Positions 35,279 through 47,150 are shown, numbered from the stretch's first letter. The stretch: DNA of 64,000 nt from Rhodamnia argentea (GCF_020921035.1 NC_063156.1:10614501-10678500), one strand, 5' to 3'. The notes: generated by a model not told the origin, from the letters alone. Numbers and translations: made by a program.

Positions 35279-37342
35279 AAACAATAGAACAAACAGTGAA
35301 GATGTCTTGTTATTCTCGAGCCGTAGAGGTATTCGGCGGGGAGACCCTATCTCTCCATACCTCTTCACTCTTATCATGGAAGTATTCTCGGGTATTATTA
35401 AAGCTAAGACATCTTCTCCGGGCTTTAAATTTTTTTGGCGCTGCAAGTCCTCTCGACTGTCGCACCTTTTCTTTGCTGATGATGTCTTGTTATTCTCTGA
35501 GGCAAATTTAGCCTCCACTACCTTGCTTAAGGAGGCTTTGGACATCTTCTCCGACTGGTCCGGTTTAATGCCTAATGCTGCAAAAAGTGAACTGTTTTTG
35601 TCGGGTGGAAGCATGGACCTCCTTGATAGCATTCGGCTTTTGTTTGGCTTCCATGAAGGTATGCTACCATTCCGATACCTTGGAGTACCAATTATATCCT
35701 CTCGTCTGAGTAAGGCGGATTGTGTTACTTTGGTTAACACTATAACGGCTAGAGCTCGTTCTTGGTCCCAACGCTTTCTCTCTTTTGCTGGCCGGTTGCA
35801 ACTTATTAAATCAGTTTTACATGCCATTCATGTCTTTTGGGCGAGTGTTTTTAACCTTCCTAAATCTGTTCTCTCCCGAATTGAACTTATTATGAGGCAA
35901 TTTCTATGGAAGGGTCCGGATCTAGGAATAGGTGGGGCAAGAGTTTCTTGGGCTGACATTTGTCTCCCAAAAGAGGAAGGGGGATTGGGCATTCGTAGAC
36001 TTCTTGATTGTAATAAGGCTGCTGCTCTAAAGCATATCTGGACCTTGTTTAATGACAAAGAATCGTTATGGTGCAAATGGATACACTCCACATTTTTAAA
36101 GAACAAGAATTTTTGGGTTGTCTCTAAACCCACGGTCTGTTCTTGGTCATGGAAAAAGCTGCTGGATATGCGAGCTGAGTTTTATATGCACTTTAAATGG
36201 AGAATCGGAAATGGATTATACACCTCCTTTTGGTTTGATCTGTGGCATGATCGTGGCCCGCTATACAGGTTATTTACCAATAGAGACATATTCAGTTCTG
36301 GTGTTCCTCGCAATGCATGCATACGAGCTTTCTTCACATCCTCTTGGCAGCCATCCCCTGTTCTGGAAACACTCACAACTTTGGGTGTAACTGCCCCACT
36401 ATTTATTGAAGATAGAGAGGACAACATGATTTGGCTAGGTAACTCCTTGGGTTCTTTCTCTGTTTCGGTGGCCTGGGAAGCTATTAGAGCACGGGGTCAA
36501 AAGGTGTTTTGGAATTCGTTTATACGGGATAAAGCCATTACACCGAGACATGCCTTTATATTATGGCTTGCAACTCGTAATCGACTACCGACGCAAGTTA
36601 TGCTGCTCGGGCATCACGGAATCTCTGAAGGCTTATGTGCCTTTTGCCATCTTACACCAAATTCCATTGACCATCTATTTTTTGCATGTTCTGTTACATC
36701 CTCACTTGCATTATTTTGGGCTTCTAAATGTAATATATCGTGGGTCAACCAGCCATGGCAGGACTTTTTGCGTTGGATTGTCCCTCGATTGGGTGGTCGT
36801 TCTTTCCCTCACCGCGTTGCAAGGTTCTCTCTCGGAGCACTTTGTCATCTCATTTGGACGGAAAGAAACAACATCATTTTTAGACAGAAGACGTTGGTTA
36901 TTCCGGGTATCATCAAACATCTACTAAAGGTAGTAAGGGATAAAGGTCTCACCTTTGGCTGCATTGAGGACAATCCGCGCAATAGGTGTATTCAGTCGAA
37001 GTGGGGTATTGCTGCTTCCATCTTCATGGACCGGTCGGTGGTGTCTTAAGTTATTGTCCAGTATCTTTTTGCTGGGTTTTGGCTACTATTTTGGCCTTTC
37101 GGTTTCGGTTATATTTTTGCCGGTATCTAGTTGTTTGTGTAGGTTGTTTCTCTGGTTCGACCCGGTGTTGTTTTTTTGTATAGCTATCTTTTGGTTTTTG
37201 CCTATACATCTTCGCACCTGATGACACATGTTTGTGTTTCTACAGGTACGAGGGTTGTATATGGTTTGTATGTAGCGCTTTTGAATTGTCAATATATACC
37301 TTACCTTACCAAAAAAAAAAAAAAAAAAACAATAGAACAAAC
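35279..37342 (+). mobile_element. 5'-truncated LINE (L1-type) with 16-base target duplication
   Basis: The inserted segment 35295-37326 ends in an A tail (from 37311) and is flanked by the direct repeat AAACAATAGAACAAAC at 35279-35294 and 37327-37342. This is the mark of target-primed reverse transcription. The 5' half (ORF1, endonuclease and the start of the reverse transcriptase) is missing. A last conserved phrase before the tail reads ATATACCTTACCTTACC. Confidence 0.92.
35307..37049 (+). CDS. LINE reverse transcriptase C-terminal part, truncated
   Basis: An open frame of 580 codons from the truncation point to TAA, with no stops or frameshifts. It begins inside the reverse transcriptase domain (RRGIRRGDPISPYLF), includes the catalytic FADD motif at about residues 56-59 (HLFFADDVLLF) and the thumb region (FRYLGVPI), then the plant LINE C-terminal zinc-binding region at about 410-460 (RHAFILWLATRNRLPTQ, CAFCHLTPNSIDHLFF). 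The N-terminal palm and the endonuclease are absent, so it cannot transpose itself. The clean frame shows the insertion is recent. There is no host function. Confidence 0.88.
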   Translation: MLFSSRRGIRRGDPISPYLFTLIMEVFSGIIKAKTSSPGFKFFWRCKSSRLSHLFFADDVLLFSEANLASTTLLKEALDIFSDWSGLMPNAAKSELFLSGGSMDLLDSIRLLFGFHEGMLPFRYLGVPIISSRLSKADCVTLVNTITARARSWSQRFLSFAGRLQLIKSVLHAIHVFWASVFNLPKSVLSRIELIMRQFLWKGPDLGIGGARVSWADICLPKEEGGLGIRRLLDCNKAAALKHIWTLFNDKESLWCKWIHSTFLKNKNFWVVSKPTVCSWSWKKLLDMRAEFYMHFKWRIGNGLYTSFWFDLWHDRGPLYRLFTNRDIFSSGVPRNACIRAFFTSSWQPSPVLETLTTLGVTAPLFIEDREDNMIWLGNSLGSFSVSVAWEAIRARGQKVFWNSFIRDKAITPRHAFILWLATRNRLPTQVMLLGHHGISEGLCAFCHLTPNSIDHLFFACSVTSSLALFWASKCNISWVNQPWQDFLRWIVPRLGGRSFPHRVARFSLGALCHLIWTERNNIIFRQKTLVIPGIIKHLLKVVRDKGLTFGCIEDNPRNRCIQSKWGIAASIFMDRSVVS

Positions 37343-38508
37343 CAATAAACTAAAGATGTATGGTCTTAATAAAAAAATAATATTCTCAACTTACATTATA
37401 TCTTTTTTTTTTTTTGGGTCGAAACTTACATTATATCTTACTTTATGCAAATAATTAAATTTAGCGCATCAAATAAGTTATGATTTATTTTTGTGTTTCT
37501 AAATATAGGTTTTTAAAACATGGAACATTTTATATTTTCTTTGGTTTTACTTCATTTTACGCTTCCTAGAAAATTATGAATATTACTATTAAATGGTGTT
37601 CCAAATCGACGATCTCGAGTGAACTCGTCAACTTGTATACACGAAAAACTCGATATTAGGTATTTTTTGAAAAACTCAATATGGCATTCTATATTGTATT
37701 CTAAACGTAGTTGTCTAAATAGATTTTCGGTCTTTACATAGAGATTTTAACATAAATTGTACAGGGCGTCATTATCATATATGAATCCTTCAAAATGAGG
37801 AACAACCGCCTTAATTCATTGAACAAAATTTACAACGTCCTCCGATGAAATCTTTTCGACGGCCATCCTTGTGGAGCTGTTCTTGCTTGCATTGTTTGAG
37901 AGGATGCATTGAGGTGTTCCCTCTTGAATCCACTAAATGCGAAGTTCATTTAGTTTTACGCCAAAGCGGTGTCCTCCCCTCATTCAGATTCCGATGAGGA
38001 AACATGTTTTTGCCTGTTCCGAAGCAGCGGCGCTCATCGCACAACCAGCAGTAGCAACAGAGATCGCCGTCGCAAAGACAGGAGCAGCCTGACGGCCTGC
38101 TTTTACCTTATGCTTCAATGCATATCATAGACTACAAAAGTAGCAGACATCGAAGATTGCCAAAATCTGTATTAACTGCACTTTGCTTGTTTATTCACAA
38201 TTGGTAAATTGCAGCAAAGAAACTACAAAGGGCAACAGGAAGTAAATCGATGCTTAGACTTGACGAATCTTCCAGACTAGTTGGACAAAACTGCGAACCC
38301 AACACGAAAACTTAGGTACCGCCAAACACTTTCCGCTCTGCTCTAACAATCTTGATGCGAAATACAGAAAATGACATATACAGCCCAACAAAACAATGAT
38401 CATTATCGCAAACCAAAACGGTCACCTTACTCCTGTTTATCCATGACACACAGGAGCAACGGATCTCAAAGAATAAAAGACTATAAGACACGGACTGCAG
38501 CACAAACA
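37343..38508. other. Intergenic stretch, no gene seen
   Basis: AT-rich DNA between the LINE and the 3' side of the long WDTWDW copy. It probably includes that gene's 3' untranslated region at its right end. Confidence 0.45.
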
Positions 38509-40448
38509 TCAATACACGAAATTATTCTGCTTCATCCCTTTCCCGTGGCTCCATCCATACCTCATTTGCTTGTCATTCCTGCCAAATCCTTCGCGCTTGT
38601 GTTTTGGGATATATTGTCTACCAGGTTCGAGTTCTCTATTCATCTTATCCCAATCCCATGTATCCCAATTGTCATGGGTCTGCTTTGAAACCCAAACAGG
38701 GCCACCATCAGCAGTGATTCGCTCCACAGGATCAGATCCATACGTTTTTCCGCACCCAATGTGTTTGTTTTCTCTATTCATGTTGTCCCCATCCCATGTG
38801 TCCCAGCCAGTTCCATCGTACCCGTTCTCCAACTTATGATAATCTTTTCCGCCACAATCCTCTTGAGCACTGACCTTCTGAGTCCACCCGTGAGAACAGC
38901 CCTGATTCGAACCCCAAAAAGGGTCACAACCAGGTGCAACTTGATCTGCAGAATCAACTCCATGTGCATTTTCACACCCACCAGGTTCAAGTTCTCTATT
39001 CATCTTATCCCAATCCCAAGTGTCCCAATTGTCGACGGTCCTATCTTTGTCATTCTCTAATCTAGCATAGTCTTTCACATTAGAATCCTCTTGTGTACCA
39101 ACCCGCTGGTTCCGGCCCTGAAATTGGCCCTGCTTCGACCCCCAAAGAGCATCAGCATCAATTGCGACTTGCTCCGCAGGATCAGCTCCATAAACATTTT
39201 CGCCACCCACACAATTGACCTTCCAAGATGTCTCATCCTTTGCCCATTCCTCTTCTACATCTCCCCATCCATCGCATGCAAAGGATGGATTAGCAAAGAC
39301 ATCCCCAAAGATAATCGTTGGACCACTATTACTGCTGTAGAAAGCCTCAGGTCCTCGTTCCAAGTCCAAAAGCAGTTCAGGGTCAACCTTGGATTCCCAA
39401 TCTACTTCGTCTATATGAATATTTGGATCAGGGGAAGAGATACTACATGGAAGCCCATTGATCTCCTCCCAATACCGATCCTTTGCATTGTGAAACGCCT
39501 CCTCAACTGCGGAGTCGTTCCATTTAACTACTTTGTCATGTATGTGCAAGTACTTCTTCGCTTCCAAGAGTCTGCGCCAGGGAACTGAGCCGACCGATTG
39601 GCAGAATTGCTTCTCCCATGATGGCACAGCTGGCTGCCAACTGCCTGCAAACGAACACCAACTCAAGACGCAACTTCCAAACAGACATCTAGCACAAACA
39701 ATGACCCAATCTAGCAACATAAAGTATCATCCACACCGGAAAAATTGGACGCTCTACTACTCTTGCAAAAAAAAAAAAATTAAAGAGCATTGACTCACTA
39801 CACAATCGATTATAAAAACTTGGTGCCAATTAACCTCTTTCCCTATATAACAGTGCTAATTCGGAAGCAAACAGCCCGAATCGTCCCAAGTAAGACATAG
39901 TCGGGCAGGACAACAATCGAACTATATCCAATGCCAAACTCCACCCAATGAAACTAACCAACAATCAATCTCACGCCGCTCATGACATCCAGTCTGCAAT
40001 CGGTTCAGTCACACAACTCTCAACTTCAACTCCCAGCACATTTGATCTCCCATTCACCAAAGAGAGACTTCCAACCACCGTAAAGACACGATCCCCTTTG
40101 CAAACAGAAGTCATTCAACTACCATCAGACCGTATATCTCTAAAGGACGATCAACATTAATAAAGCAAGGCGGGAAAAAAAAAAAAAAGAGGGAAAACAG
40201 CCCTTTACAAGTACGAACCCGACATTAACAGGGGAAGAAACATTATTGCAGAGAAGGAATTGAGAAAAGAAAACGATAACCAACGAACCGCTTAACACAG
40301 ACAGACAATCAATCACAGGGAAAGAAAAAAAGGGGGGGACGTTACAGAGAAATAAAATATTACCGAGCGGCGGCTTTCTTGCCAGCGATCTGGTCCCCTG
40401 AACGCCCTGATGACGAGAATAACCCCTTTGTCCCTTCCAACTGCCCAT
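38509..40448 (-). CDS. Uncharacterised WDTWDW-family protein, long copy with internal repeats
   Basis: Two exons, 40448-40364 and 39644-38509, give 406 residues. Exon 1 (MGSWKGQRGYSRHQGVQGTR) and the intron position and phase match the short copy at 25.8 kb. The conserved N-terminal half has SWQPAVPSWEKQFCQSVGSV, HDKVVKWNDS, AKDRYWEEINGLPCSISS, DPNIHIDEVDW and PTIIFGDVFANPSF. After this the protein holds three consecutive, diverged repeats of about 75, 73 and 46 residues. Each starts near GGENVYGADPAEQV, GCENAHGVDSADQV or GCGKTYGSDPVERI and ends in a WDTWDW(D) and MNRE motif. The short copy has one WDTWDW block. The repeats are rich in Asp, Gly, Asn and Trp and probably disordered. The C-terminus is basic. 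No known domain; function unknown. Confidence 0.82.
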
Positions 40449-40659
40449 CCTCGACCCGACAAGGCTCCCAAAAAAGGAGGAACCGATGTACCAAAAAAAG
40501 CCCCCAGAAAAATCCCTGCAGCAGCAGAGCAAGAAACAAGAAGGCCGCTCGTCAGAGACAAACCTCTCGAGCGAACAATCCCCGGCCTCGTCGACGGGAA
40601 ACGAAACGAGGGTCGTCCAAGAAAACGGAGCGATCGGTTGCCGAACTGCGATCACGACG

Positions 40660-40661
<2 letters not shown>

Positions 40662-40692
<31 letters not shown>
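40662..40692 (-). repeat. (CT)n microsatellite upstream of the long WDTWDW copy
   Basis: About 31 bases of GA on the plus strand, CT on the coding strand, roughly 215 bases before the start codon and probably inside the 5' leader. The sequence CTCGAGGTGAAATCGAAAG at 40749, just beyond, is shared with the upstream region of the short copy. Confidence 0.8.
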
Positions 40693-40693
<1 letters not shown>

Positions 40694-40749
40694 CAGAGGT
40701 CTTAGGCTTTGGAAGCAACGTTTAAAAGGTACTCCGTAAGTTATGAAAC

Positions 40750-42120
40750 TCGAGGTGAAATCGAAAGAAGAACAACAGTACAAAGAAGGTAGGGGGGGTT
40801 TTCTACCGGTGTTTTAACTATATATAATGGCGGTTTCGATCTTGCTTCTCAAATTCAGGGGATGGGTATTATTCTTACAAAAAGATCATCTTGTCCTGAA
40901 TGAAAAATTTCTTATTGATTCCGTAATAAAAAAAGGCACAAACTTCCAGGCATGTATTGCGGGTGTACTTTGTTTGCGTTCCTTGGACAAATTTTGAAGC
41001 ATGAAGATGATTATTCAATAAAGACGGTTTAAGTAAATTTTACAAAGTACTTTGTTTGTTTTTGGTCCCTTTCCCTTTAGTCAATTTTACGTTTTATCCT
41101 CTTTGCTTTGCAATCACGGAAAAAAAAAATGCCCATAAGGGCTAAATGAGAAATAAGTGAGGTGAGACAAAACGTTTTCGGGCTTAGCATGTAGCGTTAT
41201 AGATAATTAAGAACTTTTTATAGATATTATGTTAGAGATATTTGATGATTCTTTGATGTATTTTATGAATAAAATTATAGACGTACCAAGTCGGTATAGA
41301 TTAGCGCGTTCTCAATAATGCCATCCTAAAAAAAAGAAGAAAAAAAAGGTAAGTACAATTGATCCAGGAACATCCCGCCATAAAGTGGATTAACCGAAAT
41401 GGTTGGTATCTCTTGCTTTTAATTATGGTTACTAATCGAAACGATTGGTATTGCTTGCTTCAAATTATAGTTTCTTTTTCAATGGGACCACAATCGCCGC
41501 CTAGTGTAAGATGGTTTTAGGGAATTAGTCCCTTGATGTCTCTATAAGAAAAGAAAACTCATCTTAATTTATTAACTATAATTAGAAGCAGGAGATACCG
41601 ACCGTTTTGATGAACTAGATCGACTGTACTTAGTTCTTTTTTATGGAGACATTCTTGAGAGCGTGCTACTCTACATCGACTTGGTACATGTATAACTTTA
41701 TTCATGAAGTACTCCACAAGCGAAACGGTTGGTATTGCTTACTTCTAATTACAGTTTCCCTTTCGATAGATCCTCATCCACAATCGTCACATAGAATCCA
41801 TACACAAACATTAGGTAGCTGTTGTTCTTCCATACGAAAGTGATATTGTTGATGAAATAATAAACCTTTAGCTAACCCCGATGTTGATAATTTTGAAGAA
41901 ACTAATGACGAATTTTGGACGCGTGAACATATTTAAGCTTAGAGCGAAAGTTTTGGATTTTTTTAGATAAAAAAAGTTCAATGTATGATTGAGATTAGAA
42001 TCAAAATCGAGATTTTTTAGTGTATTATGTGGTTGTGTATTAAATTATTGCTCGTGCCCAAGTCTTATCAGTCAATTTTAATAATAAAAAAAAATTGCTT
42101 TTTTTCACTGTGAAAAATTG
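40750..42120. other. Intergenic stretch with a scattered 35-base repeat
   Basis: No gene. A phrase close to CGGTTGGTATTGCTTGCTTC followed by TAATTATAGTTTC occurs at about 41397, 41436 and 41725 in direct orientation, and in inverted orientation at about 41572-41610. It may mark a degraded transposon with inverted ends. Confidence 0.5.
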
Positions 42121-42124
42121 GAGT

Positions 42125-43935
42125 ATAACTGTGGTTTCATCGTTGCCCTAGATGGTAACTTCCTGGACGCGGTCAGTGAAGCGTGTGATCTCGACTTCTT
42201 CGTTTAATTTGGCGCGTGATGGCGACCCAGAGCGACAGGGCGGCACAATTAGTCCTAGGTTGTCCCCTAAAAAAAAAAGTCAAGATCTTTGCTAATTGGA
42301 GCGAGTAATCCATGCTTATGCCATTATTACAGAGAATCTTCTAGACAAATTCTGCAAAACAGTGATCTTTTATTTTTTAAATGCGAGAATGTTTGGTTTT
42401 CGGTATTTTATTATTAAAGTATTAATTATGCATATTACAAGCACAACCGGTGTATTAAAAACATACAATAGCTCCTTATTTTTGGGTTAGTTTGTGCTTT
42501 AGCATGGAATTTTTTTTTCAAAAATATTATTTATGATCAAATTTCAAAACTATACCATACAATTATCGAATAACTATCATGAATTTGCTTTAAATTTATA
42601 AATTTCATCAAAAGAAAAAAGATTCGTACATTTCAATTTTAACACTCTAACTATTGACAAGTTATCTGAAGTTTGATGGTTCATTTTTATCTTTGCCACT
42701 TTTTTGAGGTTTTTGAATAGTGAATGACTAACCTTTAGGTCTTTAATTTTATTGTTATTTAGGTTTAGTTATATTAACCTCCGAATCTTTTATTCTGTAA
42801 AAAAAAAAATCATTGTAAATAATTTAGAGTATAATTTGGGTTCGCATGGCAACACTTTTACTCTACAAATTAACTTTTGGTCTTTTGCTTATGAGAAAAG
42901 TAATTTTTTTTCTTCTTCAAGTGATTACAGAAGTAGTAGCTCCAAAATCACTTTTAGAGCATTGTTCTAGAATAAAAAAATAAAGTTACGTAACTAAACG
43001 GATTTTTGCTTCAAAAATTATGTTACAAAACAGATTTCTGCTCTATAAACATGTCTAAAAAAGCGTTGTCATGCGTCTCCTAATCCGTCTATTGTCGGTG
43101 CTCTAGAGAAGTTAACTTCTTGGAGGCTGTTCAATGATGTGGTGTTGACTTCTTTTTTCATTTTGCGCGTGACGGTGACCTGTGTGGACATGGCACTTGG
43201 AAGGAAGCAGTGACAAAGCGATACAATGTCTCCTAGGTTGTCTCCTTAAAACTAATATTTCTTAATAATTTGAGCGAGTATCCTTGCTTAACTTCTTAGC
43301 ATGATTATAAAGGGTCTTCCAGTCGAATGCCCCCGAAGCTCTTATTAAGCATTCCTAATAAGCAAATTATGCATATCAGGATAACAAATTATGCATTAAA
43401 AGCTTACCAAATTGCTTAATAAATAACTGTGAAGCTACAAACAAGCTGGACAAGTTGAGCCTAAAGGGAATTTAGGCCTCACCTGAATAGATTTAACCTA
43501 ACTTTTCTTGGTCCGGTCTATTGGCTCAACTCGAAAAAAGAGAAAAAAAGTTGGTGACCGAATATACCTAGTACAGCCCGAGCCGATTTTAGTTGTTGCT
43601 CGAAAAATCTTTTGTATCAAATATGGTTAGGATAGCCAAGGGCTGGTTTGGGTTGTAGCCGTTTTTTTTTTTTTTTTAATTTCTGTTTGAAAACATTACT
43701 TATTGTAAAATTTCAAAAATGTTTCATACAATTATCAAATAACTAACATAACTTTACTTAAAATCCGTTAATTTCATTAAAAGAAAATTTGTGCACTTCT
43801 AGATTTCTTACACGATTAACTTTTAACGGGCCAATTGAAGTTTGATAATTAATGTATTCATTGTTGTCACTTTATTGAGGTTTATGAACAGTACATGGCT
43901 AAAATTTAAATTTTTATATTTATTTTTTATCTAAT
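42125..43935. repeat. Old tandem duplication of about 0.95-1.2 kb
   Basis: The segment at about 42125-42730 matches 43080-43900 in direct orientation. Paired landmarks are GCGCGTGATGG (42211) with GCGCGTGACGG (43165), CCTAGGTTGTC in both, GAGCGAGTA in both, and GGTTTTTGAATAG (42709) with GGTTTATGAACAG (43878). The offset grows from about 955 to about 1170 bases, so the second copy has an extra insertion of about 215 bases (near 43440-43660). Neither copy encodes a protein. Confidence 0.65.
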
Positions 43936-45745
43936 ACTAGATTATCTTCATTTTTTCTTTTTGCAAAATATATTGTACTTTACTTTTCACATTTTCATGC
44001 GTGGCACGTCCCCGTTGAATAGTCAAAAACGCCATCCCGGGGACAAACTTGCTTTTTTAATTTTTCATTCTAAAGTGATTCCTTTAGTGACAGAAAAAAA
44101 AAAAAGGATCTCCTGCGCTTTGTCGATTTTATTAGCAACAATTATTATTTTCCATTGTTTGGAAAATATACTTTTATTTTTATTTTTTCTGTTTTGGAAG
44201 TTAGTCGATGCAATTGTGGACCAATCCCATGAGGTTGGCTCCATAAATAAATGGTGGATCCGATACTTTACGTCACTAGAGAGATATAAATAAATCATGT
44301 CTGTGCCATTCAGCCTTTGATTTTCATCATAAAAACAATAAATCTCTGTTAGTACATGATTTTAAAAATACTTTCTTAAAAGTGATCTCTTTAGTCAATA
44401 GAAAAAAACTTCCTTATAGATTATAATTTATATCTAAATGTTTTATAGATGATATAAGCGATTGTTTTTAAGAAATGACTAAAGAAAACTTCATGATCAA
44501 CTATAATTTATATCTAAATATCTTGCAAGCGATACAAACGATCGTTTTAAGAAAATATTTTCTAAAGCGTTCATTTTTTAGAAACAAATAGAGCCTAAGT
44601 TGGTCTTGATTTGATGTAGTGCATGAGAGTTGCACTTTCGTCGAGTTAAGTATGCTCATTCTGATTTGATCAGCGACATGCTGTTTATTTATTATTTCCA
44701 TGCCAAATATCTGAACAAATGAAAATGAAATTACTCGTGAAACATAACGGAGATAGAAAAAGCGTATGTAGGGAAGAAAAAGCGTTCATGTAATTAAAAC
44801 ATGAAAATTTAATTTGATTGAGAAGAATTTCAAAACATGAGATATTACCAAGTTATGTGTAGAGATTCTATACAAATGAATAAGCAACTTTAGTGGTTAA
44901 GCTTCAGGAGCTTTCTAGATCGAGAACTGAGGGGCACCTATTCAAATTCATCGACTCCGTGCGAATTCCTCCGAGACATGCACATGCCAAATGACCTGGC
45001 TTAACCAGTTAATAGATATTGCTCGTTTTTCATGAGTTTTCAAGTAATCGTGCTCTACGCCCGTGCTCTAGGACGACAAAAAAACATATTTCATTCGTCG
45101 GTTTAAGCGAGTTGTGTCCGGAAACATAAGAGGATTGACTGGTTCGACTTCTTTGGAGGAGACAGTCTTTCGAGCAATTAAGGTAGATCTCGAAGGAGAT
45201 TTCATTTCAGCACATCCTTAGCTAGCGTACCAAAGCCGTATTCCAATGTCGCCCCATGTCTCAAAAAGACAGCTAAGCTTTATTTTCTAACAAGCGATTT
45301 AATACGGGTGGATTGAATCAAAATTATCCGATCCAAATTGACCTATTTCTAAGCAATACAAATCTAGCGTCTCATATCTGACCTAATCCATCTCTCTTTT
45401 TTTAACTATTATTAATAGGTAGACCTATCGAAATTTCAGGGTGACTAAGAGAACCGCACTCCATCGTACACATTGAGAGTCCATTAATGATAAGGAACTT
45501 TGTCCTGTTGGTGCAATGATGATGTGAATTGAATGTACTTGTGCTTTGTATGCTCATGTCGTTCGACATATTGACAATCTTCAACTCTCGAAGTTAATCC
45601 TTCTAGAAAAGGATCCGAGTGGGAATAGACAACCAACAACGACGTTTCCCCCCCGAGCATTATTATAGAGCGCTCCTACTCCTCAAAGAACCTGATTTGA
45701 AAGTACCCTTGAAATTCTTCTAGACGCTTGCTTTTTGTGATTGTG
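43936..45745. other. Intergenic stretch with a short tandem repeat
   Basis: AT-rich, no gene. Two copies of a unit with TATAATTTATATCTAAAT lie about 80 bases apart (near 44423 and 44503), each followed by a GCGAT phrase and a TTTTAAGAAA end. Confidence 0.5.
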
Positions 45746-45747
45746 AC

Positions 45748-46345
45748 AAGGGGTGTCAACAGATCGGGTAGGGTATCAAAGATACCCGGATCGACTAAAC
45801 CGAACATGAATAAAAAAAATTTCATGTGACTAGAACCAACCTGGTACCTGAATATAACCCGAACCAATAATACGGTTCGGGTTGGTTTGGGTTTTCAGCT
45901 TGTTGTATTTGCTCTTTTCTTCCCTGCCAAAAGGTGCATCCATTTTTCAGAACATGGAGGGTTTCCAGCTCGCTATTACTCGACTATATGTCTCCCTTCG
46001 ATGGATTTTTGGTATCCGTCTCTCCCTTCAATCCTCGGTACTCGACCACAAATTCCAAGTCTTTCGACAAATTGGCTGAAGATTTCCGGCTCACCATCAA
46101 CGTCTCCAAAGCCAAGGCCAAGCCCAATTGCTCCAGTACCAAAACCGGATCTGCAAAGCGAAAGCCATAGCTCGAGAAAGAAGATGAATAAGACGAACAA
46201 AACAGATTCAGACTTTGAATTCGCTTGCCTCAATCTGAATTATTACCCGAATCGAAACGAGACCCGAACCAAAAAGCCTAAAATGTTCGGGTTGATCCAG
46301 TTCGGTGCGGGGCGGGTTTTTTGGACACCCCTAGTTGGGACCTTT
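45748..46345. mobile_element. MITE-like element with GGGGTGTC ends
   Basis: The left end reads AGGGGTGTCAACAGATCGGG and the right end GGACACCCCTAG, so the outermost 9-10 bases are inverted copies. Inside both ends, CGGGTT-rich phrases (CGGTTCGGGTTGGTTTGGGT near the left, GTTCGGGTTGATCCAGTTCG near the right) face each other. Such ends are typical of plant non-autonomous hAT-like elements. No clear 8-base target duplication was found. The internal open frames are chance. Confidence 0.45.
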
Positions 46346-46639
46346 CTAAGGTACTTACGGTGAGTATCTTAGGAGCACTTTCGATGAGGTCGAACCCCTT
46401 CGTGGGGATTTGAGTTATAACTTGATATCAGCCCCATCGATGTCGGTGGTGGACTCAAGATTTGGAATGGGAGGAGGTCAGAAACTAAAGTTGTTAAAAG
46501 TTCAAGCGCATAATTTTTAATTCCGCCCATACGATACAAAAAATTTGGTCATTACGACAGACACGAATACGATACGTATTAATTATCTCATGAATTGTAC
46601 CCAAACTGCTAGCACAAAGCCAACGGTGGGTTCAACTTA

Positions 46640-47150
46640 GAAATATTACAAAACAAGTTCTAAACCTATTGTAATTGTGTCAATTTAGTCTCAAATTTTT
46701 TTTTATCGGTTGAGTTTTAGACCTTTTGTATTTGTGTCAATTGAGTCTATCCAGTTTCGGCCAACTTTGGCTAAGTGGATGCCGACCGATGCTGACATGA
46801 ATAATTTTTTAATAATATTTTAATATTTTTCGAATTTTTTTTCTTTCTCCTTATCGGCAACCAGCCGGTGGCAAGGGCCGGCGAGACTAAGACATGGCCC
46901 AATGACGGTAAGGTCGAGCCTCACCCTCGCCTTTGGCTGGTCACTAGAACGGTGGCCGGCTAAAGGAAAAAGGAGAAGAAAAAATTAAAGTGTTTATCAA
47001 CAATTGCCATGCCAGTCTTGGCCGATTATAGTTGGCAAAAATGTAAAAAATTTCAGGACTCAATGGATAAAAAAAAGTATTTATGATTAAATTGGTACAA
47101 TTATAATAAATTTAAAAAAATTTCGATAAATTTTCTGTTCAAATTTATGT
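46640..47150. repeat. Palindromic MITE-like repeat, family A
   Basis: One arm reads CCTATTGTAATTGTGTCAAT, then TTTAGTCTC, and the other arm ends with a near-complement (AAATTGGTACAATTATAATA). The middle holds a GTGGATGCCGACC phrase and a GC-rich patch. Related copies lie at 47665-48300, 62670-63118 and 63181-63609. Confidence 0.5.

Noticed and set aside
38900-38960. tRNA-like GATTCGAACCCC motif
   Set aside because: It lies inside the coding exon of the long WDTWDW copy, with no acceptor stem or anticodon arm around it.
40379-40739. Plus-strand frames of about 109 codons over the CT tract
   Set aside because: They are antisense to exon 1 of the long WDTWDW copy and translate the GA repeat as RERERE.
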